DNA from: Cyclina sinensis
Lineage: Eukaryota; Mollusca; Bivalvia; Venerida; Veneridae
Reading direction: 5' to 3'
Assembly: GCA_012932295.1 (NCBI GenBank)
Contig: JAAONU010000016.1
Span: 41,633,241 to 41,697,240, forward strand
Length of the DNA: 64,000 nucleotides
In this document: positions 35,246-48,120 of the stretch, one piece after another
How the letters are laid out: each line of letters begins with the position of its first letter
Numbering within the stretch: the stretch's first letter is position 1
The notes under the pieces: generated by a model
Told to the model about the DNA's origin: nothing
The model's database searches: none
Seen by the model: only the letters and a program-made list of their open reading frames with translations
Position numbers and translations under genes: made by a program

Positions 35246-37949
35246 GCTTGGGAGTCATATTTGCAAACATTTTCTTTCTTAATTGATAAGCCAGAGCATA
35301 ATGTGTTATTTAATGAACATTATTCAGACATTTAAGGTGCATGTTATCCACTCAATATTTTTGTTGGATTTTTTTCCATTCAATATATACAACGTCTAAA
35401 TAATTATGTCTTAAAGTCATGTGCATCATCATTGCTGTAAAATAATATTCACACAGCATTAACTATTGTTGAGTAAGCCCTTTTTCTGTTGCTTTTCGTA
35501 CTAATTCACCTCTGGGCTGAAATTATGGAGTTTCTTTGTATATTTATTTGAGCTTACGTTAGACTGTGTGTTAGGTGAACATATATACACATATTGTTTA
35601 ATGTCAATGCTCCTAATTTAAGGACTGTGATTTACTTGTACGTAAAAATTATGGCTTCAGATCTTTCTGAAAGATTAAGCAGATATTTCTTTAATATATA
35701 CATATTATATGTACAACAGGAGAGAAAATGCCAATCATACAATCTTATTATATACATATAGTATGTCAGATTTGCTGCCATTTTATTGTCACCATATTAT
35801 GTGTATTCGTACCAGTCATATTTTTGAACTGAGAAACTCGTACCTCTTATTTCAACACATGTGTAATACTTCCATAGAAATTGTTGTCCCCATTTACCAG
35901 TTTGTTAGAAACAGTATCTTCTTATGATGCCCCGAGCATTAAGAATGTAACAATAACAGTTGCAAGTAGATAGCCTTGTATTAAATGTTCTTACATTCTA
36001 GACTCATTGTGATTTAGAGGCTGTTTCGGTTAGAAAGGGTGAAAGAAAGAGAGAGAGATAATTTTAAAAACAAGTTATAGTTTCCATTGTTACATGTAGC
36101 TGTCACATAACAAAGCTTATCTCTGTATGTACTCAAGTACATCACAGGTGTTTACTAAAACAACTGTACTTACCCATTAAATGGTTACTTATTACATGTA
36201 CTTTGTTTGTTTAGTATCACACACTTTTCTCAAAACAGCCCTTATTTTGAAAGGGCTGTATATAATTATGTATATTTTAGTTGTTATTTTATGTGCAGAG
36301 ATGTGTGATACTGTTGCACTTCCTTGCATAGCATTTCTACAAGAGTTACTTCCCTTAGACCATGTTTCATTACTTAACTGATATAGCACAGGCATTGAAA
36401 TTATATAGCTACTCTAGGTTTTATTGGTTATCTAGCAGAACAGCACAATTTTGAAAAGGACACTTTAATTAAATGTAACCAAACCACATTTAAAATGTAC
36501 TCCCTTTGTTTTTCTATGAAAAAAATAGGGAAAAAAAACATATTTGGTGGACATTTTACTAAACTATCAAATTTAATTTCTTTGAAAATCTTTTTAATTA
36601 CTAGTGTCTTGTCTGAATATCAATGAGGAAAAGTATACATAGTTCAGTAGTTAAGCACTTAAAACGATTAATTTTTAACATGGTTGTAGATGGAAGAAGT
36701 CTTTGTAGAGGTTCTTTGACAAGGAGGTTTCTGGATAATATGACAAACATTTACATGCTTCCTTCTCAAGGAATTATACACCTGACACTTGTTAAAACGG
36801 GAAAAAACATAAGATAACTGTTTAAGAACTATGAAGAAGTGCGTATTATAAATTTCATTTAGAAACTTGAGTCATAAGGTCAAGCTTTTATCTTGACTCA
36901 GTTTTTTTTTTTCAAATTCATATACCTGTTTTTACGTCGGCAGGTAGCGTTTACTGCTCCGGGCAGTCTAGCAACTTTGCACATCCTGTAAGTGTAAAAT
37001 CCTGTACAGAATTGAACAAGTCTGTGAAAGTAAATTACTAAAAACTTATATTGCTTACACATTTGGAAAGGTAACTTAGTTAAGATTTGAATATTTCAAC
37101 ACAAGCAAAGTATGGAAAATGTTTTAGTTGAACTTATTCTGATTTAGATGTTTTAACTGTGATAAAACCCATACCTGGTGCATGTAAATGTTTGTCAGGT
37201 TGGTGATATTTTGTGCTGTTTATTTTCTTTCTCTATTCAGTCAAAAGACACAATAATGAGAACTAGTGATGACGTGTGTTACTGGCAATGTTTAAAGCTA
37301 TTAAATAAACCAATATAATACTTACATATGACTTGGCTTTAATTGCCTCTGTTGCATTCAGAGTATTCAAGGGGATGAAAACTAAGCCTGAAGCTTTTTA
37401 CATCCTTACCTGAAGACCAGTGAATACACTTTTTATTCCTGTTTTGCATCCCATTCAACGAGAACGGTGTATATTGTTTTGAGTAGATGACCCTGTTGAG
37501 TTAAAAATTATATAAGTGGTCAAAGTGACCCTGGATACCTTTTATGCCCCCGGCATTTGTAATGCCCTTGAACGGTATACGTCCGTACGGTTAACGGTTA
37601 ACCTATTTCGGAAAGTTGGATTTATCTCAAGTTCTACATGTACCAATGGCTTCATACTATGCACGTTTATTTACGAATACAAAGGCCATGTTGCTGGCAA
37701 GTTACATATCTGCAGCATCAATTTTCTTCTGTTATTTCCCGTTTATGCCCTTTGAAACAAGAAAAAGAGTATCGCAGAACAGATGCAATATACGCCCGTC
37801 AGCCTAGGCTGCAAACTGATGATGCGAGACATTTCACATGACTTTGCATAAATATTTGAAATCATCAAATTTAGAAAGAATTTTTTACAACTTGTGTTGA
37901 AACGACACTGAGACTCACTAATTTACCATTATATATCTATATTGGAAAA

Positions 37950-40060
37950 ATGTTTAAGAGAGGGATTAAAAATGAGACCTGATATTTATTTCTTGCAATC
38001 TGCACTTCTACTTCTTACCACATATCTTTAAGTTTCACGTCAATCCCTTTCATAATGATTAAGTTCAAAGATTCATTATAAAAAGTAGGGATGCAAAAGG
38101 TTAACCGGTTAACCGACCGAATAATCGGTTAACCGGTAACAATTTTTCGATGAGGTTAACCGAAAAAAAAAGTTAAAAATATAAACTTTAAAAACAACCA
38201 AACAAGCGCGCCGCACTAACAACGGTATTTATCGATCGTCATGGTGATAAACCCCAGATTAGCGTAGATCAATACAAGTGTCAACCTTATACACAAGACG
38301 CCTCTCGATTATTTGGTAATTGTCACTTTTGCCATTGTTATGATTAACAATTATATAAACAATGCGTCTCCCATTTGCAGCTGCCAATGAAGTGTTTAAT
38401 TGACATTATTGTTCGTTTCCTACTCGCTAAAAACTTAAATTGAGACTAAAGGATGATCGCCATTGATGATTTCTTAATAATTAACACGTCAAATCAAGTT
38501 TGTTTTTCGAAGCAGTTGCAATTTATGTAATGTCTTATTAATTTGTTTTTCGAAAGTAAGATTTGAATGTGTAATTAAATAAAAGATAAAAGTCTTCGGT
38601 GTTTTTTTTAAATTTATTTTATGTAGGTAGATCTAATGCAATGCATTTCATTATAAGAATGAAACATTAAAACAAAAACAGATTGAAAACGTTAATATTA
38701 CCGACAACGATCGCATACATTTATTAAATGAATTCAAAAGCAATAAGAACTTACGAGGGGAACGGATATGTATCTTATAAGCGATCACAATACTCTTTCG
38801 GCCCGCAGGATCCGAATAGTAAACACTATCCCATCAACTTCCGGTTTCGCGTTAAAAGTGTACATATCATAAACAGTGACTAGTCGGCACGAAATTATTT
38901 TTATTGTTTATCGGTTAACCGGTAAATTTACCGGTAACAGCATCAGGTTAACCGGTAAATGAAAAAGTTACCGTTTGCATCCCTAATAAAAAGATAGATA
39001 GCTTAAAAGTGGATAAGGTAGAGTTATGCTTCTTGAGCAGTGCAGTTCTCCTTCTCACCAGAGAACTATATTTTCAGTTTCACGTCAATTTACTTCATTG
39101 TTTCAAAGTAATGCCCTGGACAAAAATTTATAAAGAAAGGAGATCATTAAAAAATGAAACCAGATAGAGTTACTGACCTTCTGCACTGCTCTTCTACTCC
39201 TCAAAATCTATATTGGGTTTCAAGGCAATCCTTTTCATAGTGTTCAAGTTATGCTCCGGACAAAAATTGATTATTGAAATTAGAGAAGGGGAGCTTGCTC
39301 AAAACCTGGATAAGGAAAAGTTACAATGTATGATTTTTTGGCACTACACTCCTTGTCGCAAGCTATTTATTACTAACTTTCACATCAATTCACTTCACAT
39401 ATGTAAAGTTTTGCTCCGGTTAATTTTTTAAGAGGGAAGACAATTCAAAATATTGACCAGGTAGAGTTATGGTTCGTGTGCAGTGTATTTCTACTCCTTA
39501 TCCTCTATCTTTGTTTTAAGTTTCAATTTAATTCCTTTCACAGTCGTCAACTTGTGATCCAGACAAAAATTCATTATAAAATTAGAAAAGGGGAAATAAC
39601 TAAAAAATCTGTGTCATGCTTCTTGAGCAGTGCATTTCTTGTCATTTTTCTATAATTTAAAGTTTCACATGAATTCACTTCATAGTTCTAAAATAACGCG
39701 CTGGAAAATTAGAAGGGAGATACTTAAAAATGTGACCAGGTGAAGTTATATTTCTTGAACACTGCATTCTACTTCTTACAACCTATCGTTATCTTAAGTT
39801 TCAAGACGATTTCTTTTATAATATTCAAGTTATGCTCCAGGCAAAAATTCAGTATAGAAATTTAACATGAAATAGTTATACGTCTTTGGCAGCACTCTCT
39901 TCTTAGTCACCATATATCTATGTTTTAAGTTTCACATCAATTCACTTCATAGTTTTTTTAGTTTTGATCCCGACAGAAAACTAAGAGGGGAGATAATAGG
40001 AAATGAGATCAGGAAGAGTTATAGTTTTTGTTTACAACACTTCTACTTACCACAATAAAG
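37950..40060. repeat. Diverged tandem repeat, unit 125-165 bp, in unit 1
   Basis: About nine imperfect units carry a 'TTCTTGAGCAGTGCA'-like box, a 'CTACTTCTTACCA'-like box, 'AAGTTTCACATCAATTCACT' and a 'GCTCCGGACAAAAATT'-like box. The first box occurs near 37994, 39031, 39179, 39341, 39476, 39623, 39748, 39886 and 40028, with the 900-bp element inserted between the first two. Short open frames here are repeat by-products. This is a non-coding minisatellite of a type frequent in clams. Confidence 0.75.
38086..38985. mobile_element. 900-bp non-autonomous hAT-like DNA transposon
   Basis: Terminal inverted repeats TAGGGATGCAAA and TTTGCATCCCTA bound the element. It is flanked by the direct repeat ATAAAAAG at 38078-38085 and 38986-38993, an 8-bp target duplication as in hAT transposons. 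Sub-terminal GGTTAACCGG motifs occur in multiple copies at both ends. No transposase frame is present. Unit 2 has the uninterrupted site near 50330, proving an insertion. Confidence 0.95.
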
Positions 40061-41113
40061 CTGCACAGCAAGTTTGAAATCAGTCAGCAAATAAGCAACA
40101 GAGCTATGGTCCTTACAATGTCTGTACGCCGACCGCCCGCCACGGGGTTTCCCAGTCGAGGGGCGTTTAAAAAGCTAACGGCAAGTTGGTATATCTTAAG
40201 CTCTACTTGTACCATTGACTTCATACTGTACAAACCATCTTACCAATACAAAGGCCATGATCCAGGTTATATAACTGTGGAATCCATTTTACCCAGTAAT
40301 CCCTCCGCTTTATGCACATGCAAGGTTTTATGTCACATAATTTCTTGTAAAATGATTTTCAATCAGTAACTATAAAGAGTTGACAAGGGTTCTTCAAACT
40401 TGAATGAACTAATGGCTATGAAAGTAAAATGATCCTTATTTCAAGAAGATTGATAGAACCAAGGCCACAGCTTTGAAGAATCTTTACTTTTTCAAGAGCG
40501 GTTGGGACAAAGGAAAAAGAACAATTTCTGATAAAAAGCAGACGGAACAAACTAGCTCTTACATCTTCATAAAGTATATCTATGTACAACTTGAAATTAT
40601 TCTTAATATGTTTAAATTGCGTCATTACTAGCTCATCTAAACTCAATGCTGTAACGAAAACTTTAAAATACAATGAATTGAAATTTTAGTAGGACATTGT
40701 CGACCAAGTTTAATTTGACACTTATGACTACTTCACTGTCCAGTTAATATGATGAAATAATACGTCCTAAGATAAATTCAAATAATCTTGTGAGCACGAA
40801 TGAGTTGACAAAATTCTAATAAGACAGGTGCATGTTGATATGTATGTACGACGGCCCTGATTACATTAAATGGCTCAAAAAATAAAATACAATTCAAAAC
40901 ACAAACAACTAGACAATGCTAATTGCCAACTATCAAAGCCCTTGACAACAATGTTTTTGATAGGATATGAAAAGGTTCTTCTTTATATTTTCTCTCTGTT
41001 GCCTCTAATGTGCGATGGATCAGAAACATTCAGGCAAACATGAGAGACTTTGGCCAAACTGATTTTGACCAGGTTTAAACCAAATGGATCCATGAGTTTA
41101 ATGTTTGTTCATT

Positions 41114-44100
41114 CTATTTCTTCCCATCATGAGGCTTGGCAACTCCTTTTTCAACCAAAGGTCCAGCTACATGTAGGTACAATGCTGGCCAGACATGTTG
41201 CTTAACAACCGGTCGTTTCATATCCCGTACTGATAGTGTATAGGGTCTGTAAACGTTTGTGTCAAAGTCTATTCCTTCTTCGTTCTCTGACAAAGCCATT
41301 GGTGGATCGCACACCACCATTAACCAGCACAGCTCGGCACATTTTCTTGCATAGTTATGCAAAGCAGCTGGACCATGTTTCTTGACCCTAAACCCTCTTA
41401 AGTATTGCTCATGAATCGTAGACAGGAAATCCTACAAAAAAGAAAAATTAGATTACTCATTTATATCTTACAAAAATGTTTTAAGAATCAAGAAACTTAA
41501 CTCTGATTTTTTCGAAATGGTAACAGTGCACAAAAATGATCAGATAGTTTAAAAATAAACTTTCGGTGAAAATATCATTGCTTGTTAAATATGTTGAGAA
41601 ATATAAATTTCAGAAATACAAATTTTCCCGGCATAATTTTATAGAAAACGGACAGTCTCGATGCACTTTAAAAAACAAGACACTGTTACATCTGCTATAT
41701 TTTTGGCTGTGACAGGAGACATCTGTTTTCTGAGATCCTTCAAACTGTTATGTATTTGTGTTGTTGTGACTATTTTGCAGTCATCTAGAACAGCTTGTGG
41801 CGCTTCCTACAAAAAAGAAAGAAGATTCTTTTTTTTTGGGGGGGGGGGGGGGGCGAGAAAAGAATAGAATCTACTACCCATAAAGAAGTAACTGCTGGTG
41901 TCGTTGGAGAAACAGCGTTTATTCTATATAAAAGAAATGTCAAAAAGTAGTTTTAAGACCGCCATTTTGTTTTCCTGTATGACTATGATACTTGCATGAT
42001 TGCTTCAATCTAGTACCGGATGTATCAACCTTATCACTCCCATGGTTTAGTTGTAAAATAGTTCTTTAAGTGTAGCAGGAAACGCCATAATTATATTGCT
42101 TTTGTTATTTGTATTCGTTTTGCTGACTAGGTAAGATTTGTACCTTCGGCAATCCCATCATTATTGTCTTCATTTCTGCTGTCTGTTCTTCGAACTTACG
42201 TTCACAGAATGAAAAGGCGTTCTGAAATACAAAACATGGTATAAAATGTAACATGCATTGCGTTTGCACTAATTTAGAAGAGAAAAAGTCTCGTAAAGAT
42301 CAATTGGTTTTCGTTCCCTGCTTTGTTAACTTGTTGAGCTCTCGATCACAAATCTTTAAAAGAAATCCTACAAAGTAGAGGACAAGTTGGCATATTTAGT
42401 GAAAAATGCTGATACGATGGCGAGATATCTATTTCTCTCTCTTTGTAATCATTTGTCCGGTTACGACAGTTCCAATTATACTTTGTAAAATTTATCTTTA
42501 TAACAAAAGACAAAGTAACTTCCTGGACCTCTCAAAGTGACTAATATTTTTTAAGTGGAAATTACCATAACTATATCGTTAAGAATTCCTAAAGTCTTTT
42601 CTTCGTCATGTAAAACAAAACATTCAAACGCGTCCAACCATTCATTGTCATAAATTTCGACAAACTTTCTCCCAATTTCTGTGGGTCTGTGGACGTCACT
42701 AAGATTAGGCAATTGAAGTTTTTTTCCTGGTACTTCACCTCCATCAATCATTTGAAGCCTTAAAGTAGATAAAGGTAATATCTAACAGTACTTTCTTATA
42801 CTGTGATAATGTCTTACAAACGAAGTTAAGAATGAATTGTAAATGCGACTGTTGTTGAAGAAAACATTACAATATAATACAAAAGTATTTATATCGTCAG
42901 AAGTTAAATCAGGAACAGTGTACTGCATCTGACTTTAATACATAAAATCAGCGCAAAATATTAACAATGGTGCTTGGTAAATTGCATTTTTAAGAACAAA
43001 ATATTAGGGCAAATTAAAAAAGACAATAGCTTTCTTCTTTCAAGCTAATATTGTACAGCTTTTTATGTTTAACGGCGTCACTATATTTATTCAGTGAATA
43101 CTTTAAATGTAGAAATACTACTCGGGTATGTACAAAAACTGTGACCTTACCCTAAAGTCGAGTCTTTTACTTGTGTCTTTGCAATGTCGGCGGCTTTCTT
43201 ATACTTCTCCAATTCTTGATCTTTTTCAGATATTACAGCATCTGCATCAGCTCGAGCTTTGCTCAATTTTTCTTTCATTTTCTCTATTTTGTTCATCAGC
43301 TTAACATTTTCTAAGATCAGTTGTTGTAAATCTCTTTCTTCTTCGTTGAAAAGGTTTTGCCTGAATATCATTAATATATTTACAGGGTATATATAATTAG
43401 GGTATTTATGTAGTTTGTTAGAAATTTAAAAGCTTTACCTGTCAAATGTTTTGGACGATATCAAATCTAAAGCATCTGATTTCTAAAACGCAACTTGAGG
43501 TTACAAAAGAAACAGATAAAACAACAATGATTAATAATAAATGATTTTTTTTCTTCATCCTTTGTAATTAAAACTTGCTGTAAGAACTCACCTGAAAGTC
43601 AACTCCTCAACTTGTGTCCTTGCATTTTCAAGATGTTTCTTTAACATTTCCAGTTTTTTATCTTTTTCACACATTTCAACATCAGCGTCAGCTCGAACTT
43701 TTGCCAACTTTTCTTTCATTTTCTCTATTTTGTTCATCAGCTGAACATTTTCTAAGATCACATGTTGTATATCTCTTTCCTCTTTGTTGTAAGTGTCTTG
43801 CTGTCCACGTCTAGGTTCTGTTTCTTTGCCATTTGGCTGTATTCTGGTTGGCTGGACCGCCATTTTCTCAGGTTTAGCTGGCATGGAGCGAAATTTTGCA
43901 TTTTGGTGCGGTTTTCCAGCATCGGCCGCTTCTAATTTCTGAACCTCAAGTACATCGTCTTTTCTCAAAATGTTTGAACTCTACAATGTGTGAAGAAGTT
44001 ATAACCTTTTTATTAGATTTCAGGTAAATCGTTACAGGCGAACGTCGTTGACAAATGTCATAGTCATAATATGAAGACCAACAGTTAAAATATTTCTTTA

Positions 44101-46755
44101 TTCCAAACACAAAAAAATCAAGCAGATTTTACCTTTCAGAACTTATTTTCTACTTTTGGTTTTCAATGAATATATAAAACTTTCTCGTAAAATACTTTTT
44201 TTTCGGGCAACAGTATTGCAAATGTAAGGGAACCAGGACTTTGAATACACTAGAAGAAAACTTGACATTTCAAGGTTTACTTTATCTATACAAACCTACG
44301 GTAGTTTTACCCGCACCCCCACGCTCCCACCCATCCCCGCCACCCCCACCCATCCCCGCCCACTGCCTCTATATATTAACAAAGGTATAACATATTTATA
44401 TATTAAGAGAAACAAATCACTCGACAGCCACAAATCCTGAAAGTCAACTCCTCAACTTGTGTTCTTGCATTTTCAAGGGCTTCTTTAAACTGTCCAGTTT
44501 TTTTGTTTTTTTTATCTTTTTCAGACATTTCAAAATTAGCGTCAGCTCGAACTTTGTACAACTTTTCTTTCATTTTCTCTATTTTTTTCTTTAGCTCATT
44601 ATTTTTTAAGATCATGTTGTATATCTCTTTCCTCTTTGGTGTAAGTGTTTCGCTTTCCATGTCTAGGTCCTGTTTCTTTGCTCTTTGGCTGCATTCTATT
44701 TGGCTGGACCTCCATGTTCTCATGTTTAGATGGCATGGAGCGTGTTTTTGCATTTTAATGCGATTTTCTAGTACGGCGACTCCTAATTTTTCAACCTCAT
44801 GTACATCGTTATTTTTCGAAATGTTTGAAATCTGCAATGTGTGAAGGAGTTTAACCCTTCTTTATTGGACTTCATACTTAACGTTACACTCGAACGTCAA
44901 TGAAAAAGAAAGAGTACTTGAATAAAACATTGCGTCTGTCTGTCTGTCTGCATGTCTTGTTTTTATCAGTCATAACCTGAGATCATTTTCCTAAAACGGT
45001 CTGACAGGCTTGTTTGTAACTTGAAATCCATAAAAGTTTGCCTTTCTTAATAGATGTATACAGCAGTAATAACAACTATCCATTTAGAAAACTATTTTGA
45101 AGAATGCTTAAAATCTAAAAATACTTACTCCATTTTTCTGTTACACATACGTTATAAATTGACAATGTTTGTTCCTTGTTTACTTCTATGTGCCTTTTTC
45201 TTTTCTTTTATCAAGTCGACTCTCTTTTCTGGGTTTATCATAGGTCAAAGGGCTTAAAACTTTATTTTGAAACCATAACTCAGTTATGGGCCGAATTAAT
45301 AGTATTGGTTTCAATTTCAGATACTGTTTCAGCTTCTTTTTCTTCATGATGTAAAGAAAGAATGCACACTTCTTGGAAAATTATTTATTAGAATTGTAAT
45401 TTGAAATCCGTAAAAAAATTTCACAATACCTTTTTACAGTCTTAATAAGAATTATCTATTTAGAAAAATATTTCGTAGAAAGGTTAAAATCTAAATCATT
45501 TTAAGAATTAACTTACATGAACCGTTAACTTTCTTAATATTTACTCCTTTTTTCTGAATCACGTTGGCTCTACCTTATAATTTAACAGTTCGTGCTGCTT
45601 GTTTCTTAGATGTGCCTTAAAGGAAATCTAATCATTTTTTCTTCTTTATTTTTCTTTATTTATCGTAGGTCACATGGCCTATAGGTTTCATAATATTATT
45701 TCTTACCTCTGTTTTTTCGTGTATGCATTGTTTCTTCTTTTCTTTTAGCAAATTTACTTCAATTCTGGTTTTATCGTAGGTCAAAGCGCTTATAGCTTTG
45801 TTCTGAAACCAACTTTAATGTACTTTAATGTACTCGTTGAAGAACCTTTCCATCACACATTCGTCTTTTGTCTTTAGTGTATCATGAGGATTGTTCATCC
45901 TGCAGATCTGATGAAAGGTAGTTTGTGACAACATTTTATTGAGAAACATTTAACGAGGATTTTTTCACTTGTAATAGATTAAAAAGGGGGGTGACATTCA
46001 TTAATTCATTCATTCATACATTCTTCCATTTATTCTTACGAAAAAAGTGGAGAGAACGAGCAACTAAGAATGAAAGAAGTGGTTATAAAAAAGATGGAAA
46101 AACTTGATCAATCAGTGATAGGCAATTAAGTTTCTTCCTTTTATTTATCATAATCGCAGGGCCGAATTAATAGTATTGGTTTCAATTTCAGATACTGTTT
46201 CAGCTTTTTTTTCCTCATGATGTAAGGAAAGAATGCACACTTCTTGGAAAATTATTTATTAGAATTGTAATTTGGAATCCGTAAAAAGTTGGCAAAATAC
46301 ATTATTACAGTTTTAATAAGAATAATCTATTTAGAAAAATATTTCATAGAAAGGTTAAAATTTAAATCCCTTAAAGAATTAACTTACATGAACCGTTAAC
46401 TTTCTTAAATATTTACTCCTTTTTTCTGAATCACATAGGCTCTACCTTTTAATTAAACAGTACGTTCTGCTTGTTTTCTTACATGTGCCTTTTAGCAAAT
46501 CTACTCATTTTGTTCTTTATTTATATATGGGCCACATTGCTTATAGGTTTTATAATACCATTTCTTACCTCTGGTGTCCCTTTTTTGCCTTTTTTCTTCA
46601 TTTCTGTTAGCAAATCTATTTCATTTCTGGCTTTATCGTAGATCACAGGGCTTATAGCTTTGTTTTGAAACCATACTTGAATGTACTCGTAAAAGAACAT
46701 TTCCAGCACACATTCATCGTCTTTTGTTTTTAGTGTATCACGAGGTTTGTTTATC
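41114..46755 (-). CDS. MIEAP-like coiled-coil protein, unit 1 copy, start codon lost
   Basis: Exons in transcript order: A 46569-46755, C 43592-43980, D 43151-43360, E 42566-42758, F 42144-42221, G 41690-41806, H 41114-41431. Phases agree throughout and splice sites are GT-AG. Exons C and D are Lys/Glu-rich coiled coil ('NKIEKMKEKLAKVRADAD'). Exons E-H match the C-terminal domain of mitochondria-eating protein (MIEAP/SPATA18): 'RPTEIGRKFVEIYDNEW', 'CWLMVVCDPPMAL', 'NVYRPYTLS' and 'HVWPALYLHVAGPLVEKGVA'. In vertebrates that protein drives removal of damaged mitochondria. Where unit 2 has its ATG this copy has ATA (46754-46752), so translation would need an upstream exon or a later Met. Either it is a pseudogene in the making, or the true start lies elsewhere in both copies. 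The join of exon A to C is inferred from phase and order. Confidence 0.62.
44403..44831 (-). pseudogene. Dead duplicate coiled-coil exon (exon B), unit 1
   Basis: Exon B is a paralogue of exon C. It begins at a matching acceptor (ACATTGCAG) in phase 0, encodes 'LKKKIEKMKEKLYKVRADAN' and ends 'ARTQVEELTF'. Where exon C has AG|GTGAGT, exon B has AG|GATTTG, so the donor is gone and reading runs 11 codons to a stop. Relative to the ancestral frame a small deletion after GTCGCC shifts the middle of the exon here. Its phases (0 in, 2 out) equal those of exon C, so the two could only have been alternatives, not neighbours, in a transcript. Confidence 0.75.
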
Positions 46756-46832
46756 CTGCAGGTCTGATGAAAGATATAGTTGTGACCACGTTATTTGAGA
46801 AACATTAAACGAGTATTTTTTCACTTGTAATA
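45289..46832. repeat. Local tandem duplication containing exon A, unit 1 only
   Basis: 'GGGCCGAATTAATAGTATTG' starts both copies, at 45289 and 46161. Homology runs to a 'CACTTGTAATAGAT' end in each, with about 180 bases of unrelated sequence between them. Unit 2 has a single copy beginning at 56619. This accounts for the 872-base shift in the offset between units. Confidence 0.85.
45707..45899 (-). pseudogene. Extra, broken copy of exon A in unit 1
   Basis: A second exon-A copy lies 0.86 kb downstream (transcript sense) of the one used in the unit-1 model. It has good splice sites and even an ATG ('MNNPHDTLKTKDECVMERFF'). However, a duplicated TTAATGTACT-type segment near 45825 introduces a stop after 'NEYIKVH', and the length is 193 instead of 187. 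A still older exon-A relic is visible in both units at about 45190-45290 and 56520-56620 ('WFQNK'-type sequence with frameshifts). Confidence 0.7.
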
Positions 46833-46839
46833 GATACAT

Positions 46840-47230
46840 CAGCTCCGTGGAGCGACACAAACGCTGGTCTGTTGTACATGTCATTCAACTTAATAATCAA
46901 TTTTGACAAAATTGAAAGTTAAAAAGGGGCATAGCTAAGCTTTCAGAATAATGCCCCTAGTGTTACAAATGCCTCTTGTCATGATAAGCGAGCATTCCAA
47001 GTTTCATATTGATACCTTTTAAATTGTTTGGGTAATGGTCAACATTAAAGTTTTTGCACCTCGACGACAACAGCGATCATAACAACTCGACTTTTTCTTC
47101 GAAACATACGAGGTAAAAAAGTGGGTGAAATTAATTAATTCATTCAAGTTTTTGGCGTAGCGGTCTAACTTCACTTTTGATCTTTTTAGGGATGATGACT
47201 TAAGAGAGTACCAAATGAACATTTGCATGA
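46840..47230. repeat. Dispersed repeat upstream of unit 1 exon A
   Basis: The block runs from 'CAGCTCCGTGGAGCGACACA' through 'CCAAGTTTCATATTGATACC' to 'CGACGACAACAGCGATCATA'. It resembles a common bivalve interspersed repeat and recurs in unit 2 at 57298-57690 as part of the duplication. The minus-strand open frame in it (69 codons, identical in both units) shows no protein-like features. Bases 47231-48120 hold AT-rich sequence without recognised features. Confidence 0.5.
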
Positions 47231-48120
47231 CTTCTTCTGTTGGTAGACATTTCTAAACATAGTCGAAGAAAAGTTACCCAACAGCGTCCTTTGAGATCAT
47301 AAATAGCTGAATTTACGAAATTTCAAAAAAAGTTTCCTGACTAAATTACAGTCTCCTCGATTATTTAGTTATTATTTCAGCCTTATACTATTCGTTAATA
47401 CAAGTTGATACCTGTTACGGGCCGAACGTTTATAAATATTTGTACAATTCAATCAACAGTTACAAAACACATTATCCTTTACTTTGATACCGATCAACGT
47501 CGCATATCAATTTTTTTAAAAACAAAATCTTATTTATTTGAAAGAAAAAGAAAGATTAGAAAGAAGGAAAACATGGACATAAAAAGATTAAAGAGACGAA
47601 AATAATTAATTTATTAATCAGTGACAGGCAATTAAGTTCCTGCTTTTTATTTGTTATAGTTTTAGAGCCAAACAAATCGTATGGATTTCAATTTCAGATA
47701 ATGTAAAGATTTTGTTTTTCATAATGTTAAGAAGGAAAGCAGCTTGAAATATCATTATCTTAAATAAACTGAACTTTGTTACAGTCGCTTTAATATCTTT
47801 CTTCTCTCATTTTCTTAAAATAAAAATAAACAAAAACTTTTTAAAGTGAATTAATCTTTCATACCTTATTTCTATATGTCTCCCTCCGTTGCTATTAAAC
47901 GAACCAAGACAAGTTATTACTTCCTTGTTCAATGCAGAATAAAATAAGGCAGGTTTATTTTATGAACAGACAACTTCTGTAAACCCCAAAGTATGAATAC
48001 ACATTTGAATATAAATTTCCATACAACTGGAGAAATAAAAACAATAAAGAACAAGACAAACAAGGTGCAGTGTTTATAAATGTATATTAAGTGCAAGCAC
48101 AGGTAGAATTTAAATAAAAG

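Noticed and set aside
36623..36817. 64-codon frame conserved between units 1 and 2
   Set aside because: Its conservation equals that of surrounding non-coding DNA and is explained by the recent duplication; no domain or codon signal is visible.
37516..37841. Three overlapping open frames conserved in both units
   Set aside because: All three frames are open over the same repeat-like DNA, which argues against coding; conservation comes from the duplication.
41820..41860. Long G run next to a T run, also in unit 2 at 53176
   Set aside because: Homopolymer tract in an intron beside the exon G acceptor; length differences may be sequencing noise and no function is supported.
44503..44844. 113-codon plus-strand frame
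   Set aside because: It is antisense to the coiled-coil exon B; the Phe/Ser/Leu-rich peptide is the mirror of Lys/Glu-rich codons.
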